Assembly (NCBI GenBank): GCA_016722045.1
Contig: JADKGY010000033.1
Location: 62,001-126,000 of the forward strand
From: Candidatus Opimibacter skivensis
GTDB lineage: Bacteria > Bacteroidota > Bacteroidia > Chitinophagales > Saprospiraceae
Length of the DNA stretch: 64,000 bases
Direction of reading: 5' to 3'
Shown piece by piece: positions 18,792 through 28,870 of this stretch. Within the stretch, counting starts at the first letter, position 1. Every line of letters begins with the position of its first letter. The notes beneath the pieces are model-generated. The model searched no databases and was not told the origin of the DNA. It saw nothing but the letters and a program-made list of their open reading frames with translations. The translations under genes and the position numbers were made by a program.

Positions 18792-19985
18792 TCAATCATG
18801 ATGTTCTCCTTCGCCTTTTGTGAGTTGGCTAAATAAATAATAAGCTCCCTTTACCACCACTTTACTTCCTTTTGCCAATTCTTCCAAGGGTATAACTTCT
18901 GTGAAGCCCATATCGGATACGCCAGACCGGACCTGTATTTCCTTGAAATGATCCGGCGCTGTCACCACAAATATGTAGTGTTCATTTCCATTACTGATGA
19001 TCGCTTCATCAGGTAGTGTGCTGATCATATTCTGATCAATATTGATCCTCGCCTGGATAAACATACCCGGCAGGAGTGTTTCTGTGACGTCCATTATTTT
19101 TGCATGCGCGATGGTCGCCTGCTGATTGGGCTCGAATGATTTATTGATGCTGAATATTTTGGCGGTATGTGTGTGCATCGGATCATTAGCATCTGAAAAC
19201 GACAAAGTCTGTCCCACATGTACTTTATGCACATCCTGTTCGAAAATGGTAAGATCAATATGCAGAAAACGATTATCTACAATTTCGAAGACCATTGAAT
19301 TTGGATCAACAAATTGTCCGATACTGATATTGATACGGGTGATATGCCCGGTGATCGGAGAAAGGATAGTGAACGAAGGTCTTATTTTTTCTGCCGTCAG
19401 TGTCTGCGGATTGATATTATATAGTTTAAGTTTTTGCTCAAGTGTTTTTTGTCTGACCAATGCGCTGTTGTAATTGTTCTCCGCGGATTGCACACTTTTT
19501 GCAGCATTGATATTATCTTTTTGTAATTCCTTCTGACGCTCAAATTCAGCTTTGAGAAATACAAGATTTGTATTGCTTTCCAAAAAATCCTGCTGTACCT
19601 GCAGGAGATCCATATTTTCAAGCGTCGCCAGGAGTTGTCCTTCGTTGACATATTCACCTTCTTTCACGGCTATGGATTTGACAATGCCTCCGGCTAGTAT
19701 GCTCACCTTAGCCCTGTTCTGCGGAGGTAGTTCCAGTTTACCGTTAGCCTGCAATGAAGTGGAAAGATTCCGGTATGTGATTGTGTCCAGGGTAAGCCCG
19801 ATAGCTTTTTGTTGTTCAGGTGTGAGTGTCATCTCTGTTGAAGACTCTACACTGGCTGATTCAACTACCGGCTCAGTTTTCTTAGAATTACACGCCAAAA
19901 GAAAGGTCATTGCCATTAAACATAGCATTGCATTTTTAGTGGTTTGCAGACTTTTGTTTTTATATATAGTTATCATTGAAGGCAT
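18792..19985 (-). CDS. RND efflux periplasmic adaptor lipoprotein (CusB/CzcB type)
   Basis: 397 residues. The signal region ends in MAMTFLLACNS, a lipobox with the lipidated Cys. Then the usual adaptor order: a beta-barrel strand, a lipoyl half-motif (SILAGGIVKSIAVKEGEYVNEGQLLATL), an alpha-hairpin about 130-190, the second lipoyl half (FTILSPITGHITRINISIGQFV), a beta-barrel and a membrane-proximal domain. It links the inner-membrane pump encoded just upstream (12 bp gap) to the outer-membrane duct. The acidic-histidine C-terminus (GEGEHHD) fits a metal role, but the substrate is not shown by sequence. An ATG further in (MITIYKNKS) could also be the start. Confidence 0.9.
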   Translation of the reverse strand: MPSMITIYKNKSLQTTKNAMLCLMAMTFLLACNSKKTEPVVESASVESSTEMTLTPEQQKAIGLTLDTITYRNLSTSLQANGKLELPPQNRAKVSILAGGIVKSIAVKEGEYVNEGQLLATLENMDLLQVQQDFLESNTNLVFLKAEFERQKELQKDNINAAKSVQSAENNYNSALVRQKTLEQKLKLYNINPQTLTAEKIRPSFTILSPITGHITRINISIGQFVDPNSMVFEIVDNRFLHIDLTIFEQDVHKVHVGQTLSFSDANDPMHTHTAKIFSINKSFEPNQQATIAHAKIMDVTETLLPGMFIQARINIDQNMISTLPDEAIISNGNEHYIFVVTAPDHFKEIQVRSGVSDMGFTEVIPLEELAKGSKVVVKGAYYLFSQLTKGEGEHHD

Positions 19986-19997
19986 GGCTGGAAGTAC

Positions 19998-22900
19998 TTA
20001 TTTGTTAAGAAGGTAATTGATATTGATAATCGCCAGGTTGAGATTTTTAATCGTCTCCAGGAATTGACTTTGAATGGTGTAGGCCGTATTGACATTCTGG
20101 ATATATTCTACATACCCTATCTCGCCGGACTGATAACTTTTTTCAGCTGTGCTAATCAATAAGCGCGACATGGGAATTCCTTCCGTCTGAAAATACTGAT
20201 AACTGTCCGTAAACTTCTTATACTGTTGAAGAGCTTCCATGTACGCTGCATGCAACGAAAGTTTAGACGCCTGCATATTGCTTTTTTCTGCATTGATCTG
20301 CAGAAGTGCGGCTTTACTTTGCACTTCTTTACCTGATTTTACAAGAGGTACGGTGATGCCAATATCCCAACCCCAGAACGGAGTCACCTTATCTATACTT
20401 TGATTAAATACACCCAGTTGGAATGATGGACTGTATTTGCTCCTCTCGAGTTTCCAATTGGCAATGCTGACTTCTATTTTTTGCTTTTCAAATTCCAATA
20501 CAGGATTATGAAAAAGCTGTGCAGTGTCTGCATTTTCAGGAGGTGGCAGCGGTTTTAATTCCAGATCTGCAGCAAAATAGTCACCAGGTATCCCAAGCCA
20601 TTGATTTAACTGCGCCTGGGCAATAGCGATGTCGCTCTCTGCCTGTTGCAATTGGAGTTGCAATTGTTTTAATTGAGTTTCAGCCGATAATTTTTCCAGG
20701 ATATTACTTTCGCCTACTGCATATTTTTTCGCGGCATAGTCGGCGAAATGAATATATAAGCTGTCAATTTTTTGCAGGAGCAAATAATTTTGTTGTGCGT
20801 ATAACAGATCATAATAAGCGGATGAAATATTCCTGAGCAATTCATTCCTTGACACCTCAAGTTGTTGTTTGGCCAGCAATATGTTTTGCTCCTGAAACTG
20901 TGCCTGTCTTTTGTATACCAGTGGATATTGAATACTGCCGGAGAAAGTGAGATTATAATCATTGACCTTACTATTGATGCTTCCTCCCTGGTAATTGAAA
21001 GAAAAAGGATCCATAGTGAATGTATTCTTCTTTAGAATTTCCTGTTGCCGGATTGCATACATACCGGATTGCAAGACAGGGTGATGACGAAGCGCTATAG
21101 AAATGCACGAATCTAATCCAAGTTCCGATCTGGATGTAGTTGAAGAAAGTAAAGAAACTTGTGCCTTCGATTGAGAAGGCAGAAGTGAACCTACACAGAT
21201 AATGATCAATATAGAAACTGATGTTGTGGTGATGTTGTTTTTATTTTTAGAAAAGAAAAGAGAGTACAACACGGGAAGTACAATTAAAGTGAGCAATGTA
21301 GATGAAATCAAACCGCCGATGACGACGGTAGCCAATGGTTTCTGCACTTCGCTACCGGCCGATACACTCAACGCCATGGGCAAAAAGCCAAATGAGGCTA
21401 CTGCTGCAGTAATTAACACAGGCCGAAGACGAGCTGATGTACCTTTAAGAATGCGCTGCGTGATATCTTTTTCTCCTTCTTTCTCCAAACGATTGAGATA
21501 GGATATCAGTACAATGCCATTGAGTACAGCGACGCCGAATAAAGCAATAAAACCTATACCTGCGCTAATGCTGAAATTCATACCACGAATCCACAATGCA
21601 CCTACTCCACCGATAGCGGCTAGCGGAATAGCCGAAAAAATAATCAGGGTTTCTTTGATACTCCGAAAAGTAAGAAAGAGTAGCATAAAGATTAATACAA
21701 GTGCTCCCGGTACGGCGATCATCAACCGACCCTTAGCTTCCTGAAGATTTTGAAACGTGCCACCATATTCTATATAGTAACCAGGTGGCAGATTTAATTT
21801 TTTGGTGAGTGATGAACTGATATCATCGGCGACGCTCTGAATATCCCGATTGCGTACGTTGACTTCGACTACTAGTCTTCGTTCTCCGTTATCGCGGCTT
21901 ATTTCTGCCGGCGCTGACTGAAAAGATACCGCTGCCAATTGACCAAGAGGAATTTGTGATCCATCCGGGAGTGGGACAAATATATTTTTGACTTTCTCCT
22001 CATCAGCATCACGATGGTCCGCCAATCTGACGACGAGATCAAATTGCTTTTCATCCTCATACACCACACCGGCTTTACTCCCCGCCAATGCTGTATTGAG
22101 TACATTATTGACATCCATGATATTCAATCCAAATTGTGCAATTCGTTTTCTGTCATATTTCACCAAAAGCTGCGGCATGCCTACGATCTGTTCAACTTTT
22201 ATATCCACTGCCCCAGGAATACCTGATATTATTTTGGCCACTTCATTTCCTTTTTCAAAGAGCACATCGAGATTTTCACCAAAAATCTTCACCGCGATAT
22301 CTGATTTTACACCGGCTATTAATTCATTGAACCGCATTTGGATCGGTTGCTCAAAAGAAAGATTGACACCCGGTATTACACTCATCTTTTCATTCATGAT
22401 TTCAACCATCTCCTCCCTGCCCGACGCCAGCGTCCAGTCTTTCTTATCTTTCATGACCACAATCAGATCCGCTGATTCGATCGGCATGGGATCCGTTGGA
22501 ATCTCAGAAGTCCCGATTTTAGACACACACTCTATGGCATCCGGAATATTGTCAAGAACGATTTTTTCAAGTTGTGTTCCGACGGCTATACTTTGATTGA
22601 GATTACTTCCCTGACGAATTGTATAATTGATGGCAAAATCGCCTTCATCAAGTTCAGGAATAAACTCTCCTCCCAATTTCATAAACAGTACCACACTTAT
22701 TCCAAGGAAGAGGAAGGAAATGACGATAACTGTCTTTCGCCATTTCAATGCTTTGATCAGTGATGGTGTGTATCTTAACTGCACCCAATGTATAAAATGC
22801 TCACTCCAGCTCTTTTTATTCGATGATTTTTTGCTTAGAAAGATTGAAGCCATCAAGGGTACATACGTGAGTGAAAGTAGCAATGCGCCGATGATCGCAA

Positions 22901-24365
22901 AACTGACCGTCTGCGCCATCGGTCGAAACATTTTTCCTTCTATCCCCACTAAAGCAAAAATGGGTATATAGACAATGAGGATAATAAATTGACCAAACAC
23001 AGCGCTGCTCATGATTGAACTTGAGCTACGGATGACCTCTTCATCAAAGTCCGGATCTCCATTTAAATTTCTCTCATCCTGTGACTGAGATGATAATCCC
23101 TTCTGTTGAATTGCAAATAAGAGTCCTTCTACAATAATAATCGCCCCATCCACGATCAACCCAAAATCAAGTGCGCCCATACTCATGAGATTGGCACTCA
23201 GACCAAAAAAATTCATGATGGATATGGCAAAAAGTAATGAAAGAGGGATCACGGTAGCCACAATCATTCCCGCCCTGAAATTGCCCAACAGCACAATCAA
23301 AATAAAAATAACAATCAGGGCTCCCAGAAGTAAATTTTCCTCAACTGTGGATACCGTATGTTCAATAAGTTTGGTACGATCCACAAATACATCAATATAG
23401 ACGCCCTGTGGCAGGGACTTTTCAACCTGTTTAATCCTTTCTTTCACCGCGCCGATCACTTCAACTGAATTGGCACCTTTCATCATGAGTACAATGCCTC
23501 CTACTGTTTCTCCTTCTCCATTGCGTGTCATGGCACCATACCTTGGGGCAAAACCGAATTGCACCTTAGCGACATCACGAATCAGGATCGGTATCCCATT
23601 TACATTTTTGATGACGATGTTTTCGATATCGGACAGAGACTGAATGACACCTTCGCTCCTGATGAAATATATATTTGGTCCTTTATCAATGTAGCTGCCA
23701 CCGGAGTTCTCATTGTTTTTCGAAAGGGCATCAAATACTTCGAGCAATGTAATGTTCATCCCTACCAGTTTTTCTGCGGCGACAGCTATTTCGTATTGCT
23801 TGAGTTTGCCTCCGAAACTACTTACATCAACTACACCAGGAACCCCAAGTAATTGCCTTTTTACAATCCAGTCCTGGATTGTTCGCAACTCCATCACATC
23901 ATATTGATTTCTGTATGCGCTGTCTACTGACAATGTATATTGAAATATTTCGCCCAATCCCGTGGTCGGAGGAGCCATTTCAGGTATACCATAATTTTTA
24001 GGAATATTTTCACTGGCTGCTGTTATCCGTTCAGCTACCAGTTGCCGGGCGATATTGACAGGTACATTATCTTTAAATACAATGGTGATAACTGACAGAC
24101 CGCTTCGGGAAGTAGAACGTAATTCTACGAGATCGGGTATGGTCTTCATCTGCATTTCAATCGGATAGGTGATGAACTGCTCGACTTCCTGTGTAGCCAG
24201 ATTAGGTGCATTGGTATTGACCTGCACCTGGTTGTTTGTCACATCGGGCAATGCATCGATGGCAAGATTAGTAGCTGAATAAATACCCCACCCTACAAAA
24301 ATCAATAATAGAATGCCCGTGATGAGTTTATTGTGTACTGAAAATGAAATGATTTTCTCTATCAT
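19998..24365 (-). CDS. CusA/CzcA-type heavy-metal RND pump fused to a TolC-family outer-membrane factor
   Basis: 1,455 residues, one frame. Residues 1 to about 1,040 are a full heavy-metal RND permease: the N-terminal helix, two large periplasmic loops and 12 membrane segments, with the HME-family helix-4 motif DFGLIVDGAIIIVE. After the last helix (VLPVLYSLFF) comes a short KNKNN linker and then SVSILIIICVGSLLPSQSKAQ at about 1,048-1,070, which looks exactly like a signal peptide. Residues about 1,085-1,455 are a TolC/CusC-type duct protein with long amphipathic helices. The fusion joins inner-membrane pump and outer-membrane channel in one chain, presumably cut at the internal signal. Such fusions are known in Bacteroidota CusA proteins. 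Metal (Cu, Ag, Zn or Co) unassigned. Confidence 0.92.
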   Translation of the reverse strand: MIEKIISFSVHNKLITGILLLIFVGWGIYSATNLAIDALPDVTNNQVQVNTNAPNLATQEVEQFITYPIEMQMKTIPDLVELRSTSRSGLSVITIVFKDNVPVNIARQLVAERITAASENIPKNYGIPEMAPPTTGLGEIFQYTLSVDSAYRNQYDVMELRTIQDWIVKRQLLGVPGVVDVSSFGGKLKQYEIAVAAEKLVGMNITLLEVFDALSKNNENSGGSYIDKGPNIYFIRSEGVIQSLSDIENIVIKNVNGIPILIRDVAKVQFGFAPRYGAMTRNGEGETVGGIVLMMKGANSVEVIGAVKERIKQVEKSLPQGVYIDVFVDRTKLIEHTVSTVEENLLLGALIVIFILIVLLGNFRAGMIVATVIPLSLLFAISIMNFFGLSANLMSMGALDFGLIVDGAIIIVEGLLFAIQQKGLSSQSQDERNLNGDPDFDEEVIRSSSSIMSSAVFGQFIILIVYIPIFALVGIEGKMFRPMAQTVSFAIIGALLLSLTYVPLMASIFLSKKSSNKKSWSEHFIHWVQLRYTPSLIKALKWRKTVIVISFLFLGISVVLFMKLGGEFIPELDEGDFAINYTIRQGSNLNQSIAVGTQLEKIVLDNIPDAIECVSKIGTSEIPTDPMPIESADLIVVMKDKKDWTLASGREEMVEIMNEKMSVIPGVNLSFEQPIQMRFNELIAGVKSDIAVKIFGENLDVLFEKGNEVAKIISGIPGAVDIKVEQIVGMPQLLVKYDRKRIAQFGLNIMDVNNVLNTALAGSKAGVVYEDEKQFDLVVRLADHRDADEEKVKNIFVPLPDGSQIPLGQLAAVSFQSAPAEISRDNGERRLVVEVNVRNRDIQSVADDISSSLTKKLNLPPGYYIEYGGTFQNLQEAKGRLMIAVPGALVLIFMLLFLTFRSIKETLIIFSAIPLAAIGGVGALWIRGMNFSISAGIGFIALFGVAVLNGIVLISYLNRLEKEGEKDITQRILKGTSARLRPVLITAAVASFGFLPMALSVSAGSEVQKPLATVVIGGLISSTLLTLIVLPVLYSLFFSKNKNNITTTSVSILIIICVGSLLPSQSKAQVSLLSSTTSRSELGLDSCISIALRHHPVLQSGMYAIRQQEILKKNTFTMDPFSFNYQGGSINSKVNDYNLTFSGSIQYPLVYKRQAQFQEQNILLAKQQLEVSRNELLRNISSAYYDLLYAQQNYLLLQKIDSLYIHFADYAAKKYAVGESNILEKLSAETQLKQLQLQLQQAESDIAIAQAQLNQWLGIPGDYFAADLELKPLPPPENADTAQLFHNPVLEFEKQKIEVSIANWKLERSKYSPSFQLGVFNQSIDKVTPFWGWDIGITVPLVKSGKEVQSKAALLQINAEKSNMQASKLSLHAAYMEALQQYKKFTDSYQYFQTEGIPMSRLLISTAEKSYQSGEIGYVEYIQNVNTAYTIQSQFLETIKNLNLAIININYLLNK

Positions 24366-24474
24366 TTTAATAAAAGATCAAATATGCTATTTGAAAAGAT
24401 GACACCAAGATCATGGAACGAAAGGAGCAGTATCCATGATATTCCGTTTTGCAACGGAATGTAATAAAAATCAA

Positions 24475-24792
24475 TCAGCTTATTTTCGGCGGTTGCCAGA
24501 TAGAGAAGTATATATCCTGGAGCAAGGAGGTCTGATCATGAGGTTGGTTAAGTGCTGAAGTCCAACTTATGGTTATAGATTCAATCGGTTGATGTGATTG
24601 ATTGCACACCGTACCACAACATGGGCAAAGACAAAAGGGAGAGCAGGCTTCATCTTCATGATGATCGTTGTGGCTGCTCTGTGGTTCAGATACAAGTGGC
24701 TGGGGAATGAAACTATGATCACATGCATCTCCACATGGCCACATCGAAAGGACCAGAATATAGAGTGCGTATGTGAAACAAAATAAATTCAT
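24475..24792 (-). CDS. DUF6660-like Cys/His-rich small protein
   Basis: The start is placed at 24792 (MNLFCFTYALYILVLSMWPCGD), where a hydrophobic leader begins; the frame is open to 24834. About 105 residues. After the leader come HNDHHEDEACSPFCLCPCCGTVC and two further His residues, a dense likely metal-binding patch. Small proteins of this kind sit next to CusA-type efflux genes in many Bacteroidota, and this one lies between two RND systems. A periplasmic metal-sensing or chaperone role is inference. Family naming is from memory and only moderately certain. Confidence 0.7.
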   Translation of the reverse strand: MNLFCFTYALYILVLSMWPCGDACDHSFIPQPLVSEPQSSHNDHHEDEACSPFCLCPCCGTVCNQSHQPIESITISWTSALNQPHDQTSLLQDIYFSIWQPPKIS

Positions 24793-24938
24793 GGGCACAA
24801 ATGTAGGTATAATTATACGTTCAATGCTTATCAAGTATTGTGGACCTTAAAGCGGGCAACTTCTTGAAGATATCGAATTACTTATGGTCCGTTACCAGGA
24901 TAATGGTTAGGAATCAGGTAATATTTCTTGATTTCAAA

Positions 24939-27900
24939 TTACAGCTTCAGGGTCTTCAATAAAGTGGGTAATATGATAAGCAATAAAGGCAATGCTAAAA
25001 CAAATCCACCGATAACCGCAATAGCTAAAGGCTGGTGCAATTGCGCTCCTGTTCCAATCCCAAGTGCTAATGGTAGCAAAGCTACGATCGCGCCCAGTGC
25101 TGTCATTAAATTAGGCCGTAGACGCACAGCAATTGATTGAAGGATACTCTGTTCTCTTTCAAGCGTCTCTTGTGCTTTAAGATATTGCCAATACGTAAAG
25201 ATCGCATTTTCACCTATGATGCCCACGATCATAATAATGCCTGTATAACTTCCGACATTCAATTGTGTACCCGTAATATACAAAGCCACCATACTGCCCG
25301 CCATACCTGCTATCGCCAGAAGAATAATAATAAACGAAATGAAAATTTGCCTGAACAGGAAAAGCATCACAATGAAAACAAGCAGCGATGCTGTGAGCAG
25401 GATGAGTAATAATTCTTTGAACGCCTGCTGTTGTTGTGCATAGCTCCCTCCATATTCGATATGATATTCCGGAGGCAAAACAATTTTATCCTGCAATGTT
25501 TGTTTTATTTCTTTAAGCGTTGTGCCCAGATCGCGATTATTTAAACGCGCCGTGATGACACCCATTATCTTTTGATTCTCGCGGTTAATCTCTGCTACGC
25601 CTTTTCGAATCTCAATATTGGCAACAGTTTGTACCGGCTTCATCATCCCGCCAGGCAATAAAATAGATGCGTCCGCCAAAGAATGCACTGATGTATTTTG
25701 AGCCTGTGGATAAATCATTCGTATATCAACCTGTTGCTCCTTTTCAAATATTGTACTGATCACCGTCCCCTCGATCTGCGTCTGAAGTTGAAATTGTAAA
25801 TCCGAAGGTGTCAAACCAAACTGTGCCAGTTTGGGAACATCTGGTTGAATATTAATTTGAGGACCCGCAATGACGATGCCATCAAACACATCCGCTGTAC
25901 CCGGGACATTTGAAATCACATCTGCGATCTGACGAGATAAATCTTCTATCCCTTCCTCATTGTCTCCAAATAATTTTAATTCAATGGGCTGAACACTACT
26001 CATCAAATCACCCAGCATATCTCCGATCACCTGGCCGAAATCAACTACCAATTGCGGAATGCCCGCTTCAATCTGCTGACGTATTTCATCCGATACTTCA
26101 TCCGTTGATTTCGATCTTTGGGTTTTGAGCTGAATAAGATAATCTCCAAAATTCGGTTCTGTGATAAAGAAACCCATTTGTGTTCCAGTCCGCCTGGAAA
26201 ATTTTTCTACCTCAGGTTGATGTTTCAATATGTTATCTAATTGTTGCAACATCCTGTCCGTTTCTTCCAGTGTAGTTCCGGGTGGACTTGTATAATCAAG
26301 TACAATACTTCCCTCGTCCATCTCCGGCAAAAAACCAGATTGCAATTTTGACGGTATCCACCAGATAGCCAAGCCACAAAGAAATAAAAAGACAAAACTG
26401 ATCACCGGTCTGTGTATAAAAAATGAAATCCATCCGGTGCGATGTTTGATCTCCTTATTCCTGTTTTTCATTTTTAAAGGAACAAAAAGAAAAATCGCAG
26501 GCAGAATAATCCATGTGACGATAAATGATGCACTTAATGTAATCACCATCGTATAGGCTAGTACTTTGAAATAAGCGCCGGCAATGCCGCTCATGAGAGA
26601 GAAGGGTATAAAAATCACAATCGTACTCAGGGACGAACCGAGCAAAGCCGGAAATAAATATTTCATCGATTTCCTGATGATCGAAGGCATGGGTTCATCG
26701 GGATCTTCTTCATGGCTCCGATGTATTTGTTCGACGACGATGACAGCATCATCAATCATCAAGCCTATGGCCGCTGCGATAGCACCCAGCGTCATGATGT
26801 TGAAGGTATAACCGATAGCCTTCAACATGAAAAAAGTTAAACCGATCGTAACGGGGATGGTCACAAGTACAACAATACTGGTGCCCGCAGATCGCAAAAA
26901 CAATATAACCACAAAAATGGCAAGCAGTAAGCCTATACCCAATACATCCCGAATACTCTTTATGCTGCCACTGACAAAATCAGCCTGTTTGTAATAAGGA
27001 ATAAGCTTCACATCCTTTGGCAAAATGAGTTTCAATTCTTCAACACGTTTTTCAACACCCTTGTTGACATCAACCAGATTGGCATCGGGTTGTTTCAGGA
27101 CGGCGATGAGGGGCACATCTTTTCCATTGGCATTTATTTTTACATATTCTTTGACCTCATCTAATTCTACGACAGCGACGTCGCTGAGCCTGATCAATCG
27201 ATTTGGCAAATTGACAAGAACGAGATCCTGCAGTTCTTTCAAATTGTCAATGGCATTGTCGGTCAGGGTCAGATACAACCTGTTGTGGTCATTGATGTAC
27301 CCGATCGACTGCAGAATATTTGTCTCTGCGACAGCTGTCTGAATCTGCTCAAGGGAGATACCCAACGCAGAAATCTTATAGGGCTGTAAAACAATCCGAT
27401 ATTCCTTCGTCTTTCCGCCCATGATAGTCACATCAGCTACACCGGGAGTTGCAGCCAGGTAGGGCTTTACCTGGTACGTCGCTATTTTTTTTAATTCAAC
27501 CTGCGAGCGTTTTCCTTCCAGTGAATAGCCCATCACCGGCAGAATAGACGGATTCATTTTTTCAACAGATATGGAAACATCCTGAAGAAAATTTCCTTTG
27601 GCCTGGTTAATGAAAGATTCTATTTGTTGTTTGGCTTTGTCAATGTCTGCATCCCATTTCAGAAATACCGAAATCTCACAACTCCCGCGTGATGTCGTAC
27701 TGCGCATATAATCCAGTCCTTCAGTACGCTTGATGCTATTCTCCAGGGGAACCGTCACCATAACCATCATCTTATCGACAGGTTGTTGGCCCGCATCTGC
27801 GATGACTTTAATTTTTGGAAACGTGATATCAGGAAATAAACCTGTCTTTAACTGCTTATAGCTGAAAAACCCAACCACCAGCAGCATTACTGAGATGGCC

Positions 27901-27941
27901 AGCAGAGGATATTGAAATCTATGATGGAGTGAATGATTCAT
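24939..27941 (-). CDS. RND efflux permease, HAE-like
   Basis: 1,000 residues with the full RND plan (helix 1, large loop, helices 2-6, large loop, helices 8-12). The helix-4 motif is GLMIDDAVIVVEQ, the DD form typical of hydrophobe/amphiphile pumps and unlike the DG form of the neighbouring CusA. It works with the adaptor (start/stop overlap of one base at 27941) and the TolC protein immediately upstream. The operon order is TolC, adaptor, permease. Substrate unknown; position next to the metal pump allows a metal role too. Confidence 0.9.
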   Translation of the reverse strand: MNHSLHHRFQYPLLAISVMLLVVGFFSYKQLKTGLFPDITFPKIKVIADAGQQPVDKMMVMVTVPLENSIKRTEGLDYMRSTTSRGSCEISVFLKWDADIDKAKQQIESFINQAKGNFLQDVSISVEKMNPSILPVMGYSLEGKRSQVELKKIATYQVKPYLAATPGVADVTIMGGKTKEYRIVLQPYKISALGISLEQIQTAVAETNILQSIGYINDHNRLYLTLTDNAIDNLKELQDLVLVNLPNRLIRLSDVAVVELDEVKEYVKINANGKDVPLIAVLKQPDANLVDVNKGVEKRVEELKLILPKDVKLIPYYKQADFVSGSIKSIRDVLGIGLLLAIFVVILFLRSAGTSIVVLVTIPVTIGLTFFMLKAIGYTFNIMTLGAIAAAIGLMIDDAVIVVEQIHRSHEEDPDEPMPSIIRKSMKYLFPALLGSSLSTIVIFIPFSLMSGIAGAYFKVLAYTMVITLSASFIVTWIILPAIFLFVPLKMKNRNKEIKHRTGWISFFIHRPVISFVFLFLCGLAIWWIPSKLQSGFLPEMDEGSIVLDYTSPPGTTLEETDRMLQQLDNILKHQPEVEKFSRRTGTQMGFFITEPNFGDYLIQLKTQRSKSTDEVSDEIRQQIEAGIPQLVVDFGQVIGDMLGDLMSSVQPIELKLFGDNEEGIEDLSRQIADVISNVPGTADVFDGIVIAGPQINIQPDVPKLAQFGLTPSDLQFQLQTQIEGTVISTIFEKEQQVDIRMIYPQAQNTSVHSLADASILLPGGMMKPVQTVANIEIRKGVAEINRENQKIMGVITARLNNRDLGTTLKEIKQTLQDKIVLPPEYHIEYGGSYAQQQQAFKELLLILLTASLLVFIVMLFLFRQIFISFIIILLAIAGMAGSMVALYITGTQLNVGSYTGIIMIVGIIGENAIFTYWQYLKAQETLEREQSILQSIAVRLRPNLMTALGAIVALLPLALGIGTGAQLHQPLAIAVIGGFVLALPLLLIILPTLLKTLKL

Positions 27942-28864
27942 TATTTTTCAAATCTGACCAATGTGGAATCGATGAGACCATACGCTCCCTGCTGAACAAT
28001 CGTATCTGTCATCTTAATTCTGTCCGAAATAACTTCAGTCAGCGAATCATTTTGCAAACCTGTATGAACCGGGATTTTAATCGCCAGCGAATCATCCACG
28101 ATTTTCATCAACCAGAATTCTTTCTGCATTTCATCTGTCTGAATGGCTTTCGTGGGCACACACATCAACCCGTTTTTCTGTCTTGATGGAATCCGTATGG
28201 ATACATTTAAATTTTCAGGAAGCGATTGATTGGGCAGCCGGATCAGATAGGTCTGCGATTGAGATGTGGCTTCAATGGAAGGCATGACACCTGTGATGGC
28301 CGTATGAATGGATTTACCATCGGGCAAAATAATGTCACAGGCCTTACCGATTTTCACAATTTGATTGTATTCGTATGGTACATTGACCTGGACAACCAAT
28401 GAAGAGGGCTCACTTATACTGGCGAGGATATCACCCTCACTGACATAATCGCCTTCGAATATATTGATCGCTGTGATGTTGCCGTTGGCTTGTGAAATCA
28501 CAGGCATTGGTTTTTGAAATTTAATAAGCGTGGAGTCAAGTGAAGCTACACCTTTCAAGGCTTGCTGTTCTTTGGTGATAATGGTGCAAAATAACTGGCC
28601 GCTCTTAATAAAATCTCCCTGTTTATAACTCAGTGATTTGATATAGCCTGTATGGGTAGAACGAATATTTTCTTTCTTCTGAAAAATAGTGACGCCATTA
28701 AGATGAATGTATTCAGTTATATTCCCAACAGATGGATGCACAATGGTGACTAGCGTTCTTATTTCGGCTTCTGCCATCGTAGGGCTTTCGGGTCTTTTAC
28801 ACCCTGAAAAAATAATAATCAACGACAGGATCAGGACTGGTATAGATGTGATGATATGTTTCAT
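27941..28864 (-). CDS. RND efflux periplasmic adaptor lipoprotein
   Basis: 307 residues; lipobox LIIIFSGC. Lipoyl halves GYIKSLSYKQGDFIKSGQLFC and ANGNITAINIFEGDYVSEGDI are separated by a very short hairpin, so it belongs to the compact adaptor class lacking the long helical domain. It overlaps the permease gene by one base and follows the TolC gene after 6 bp. The shortness suggests a different mode of docking to the duct from the adaptor at 18.8 kb. Confidence 0.88.
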   Translation of the reverse strand: MKHIITSIPVLILSLIIIFSGCKRPESPTMAEAEIRTLVTIVHPSVGNITEYIHLNGVTIFQKKENIRSTHTGYIKSLSYKQGDFIKSGQLFCTIITKEQQALKGVASLDSTLIKFQKPMPVISQANGNITAINIFEGDYVSEGDILASISEPSSLVVQVNVPYEYNQIVKIGKACDIILPDGKSIHTAITGVMPSIEATSQSQTYLIRLPNQSLPENLNVSIRIPSRQKNGLMCVPTKAIQTDEMQKEFWLMKIVDDSLAIKIPVHTGLQNDSLTEVISDRIKMTDTIVQQGAYGLIDSTLVRFEK

Positions 28865-28870
28865 TGGTAT

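Noticed and set aside
21988..22596. 202-residue plus-strand frame opposite the CusA fusion
   Set aside because: Antisense shadow of a clear RND gene.
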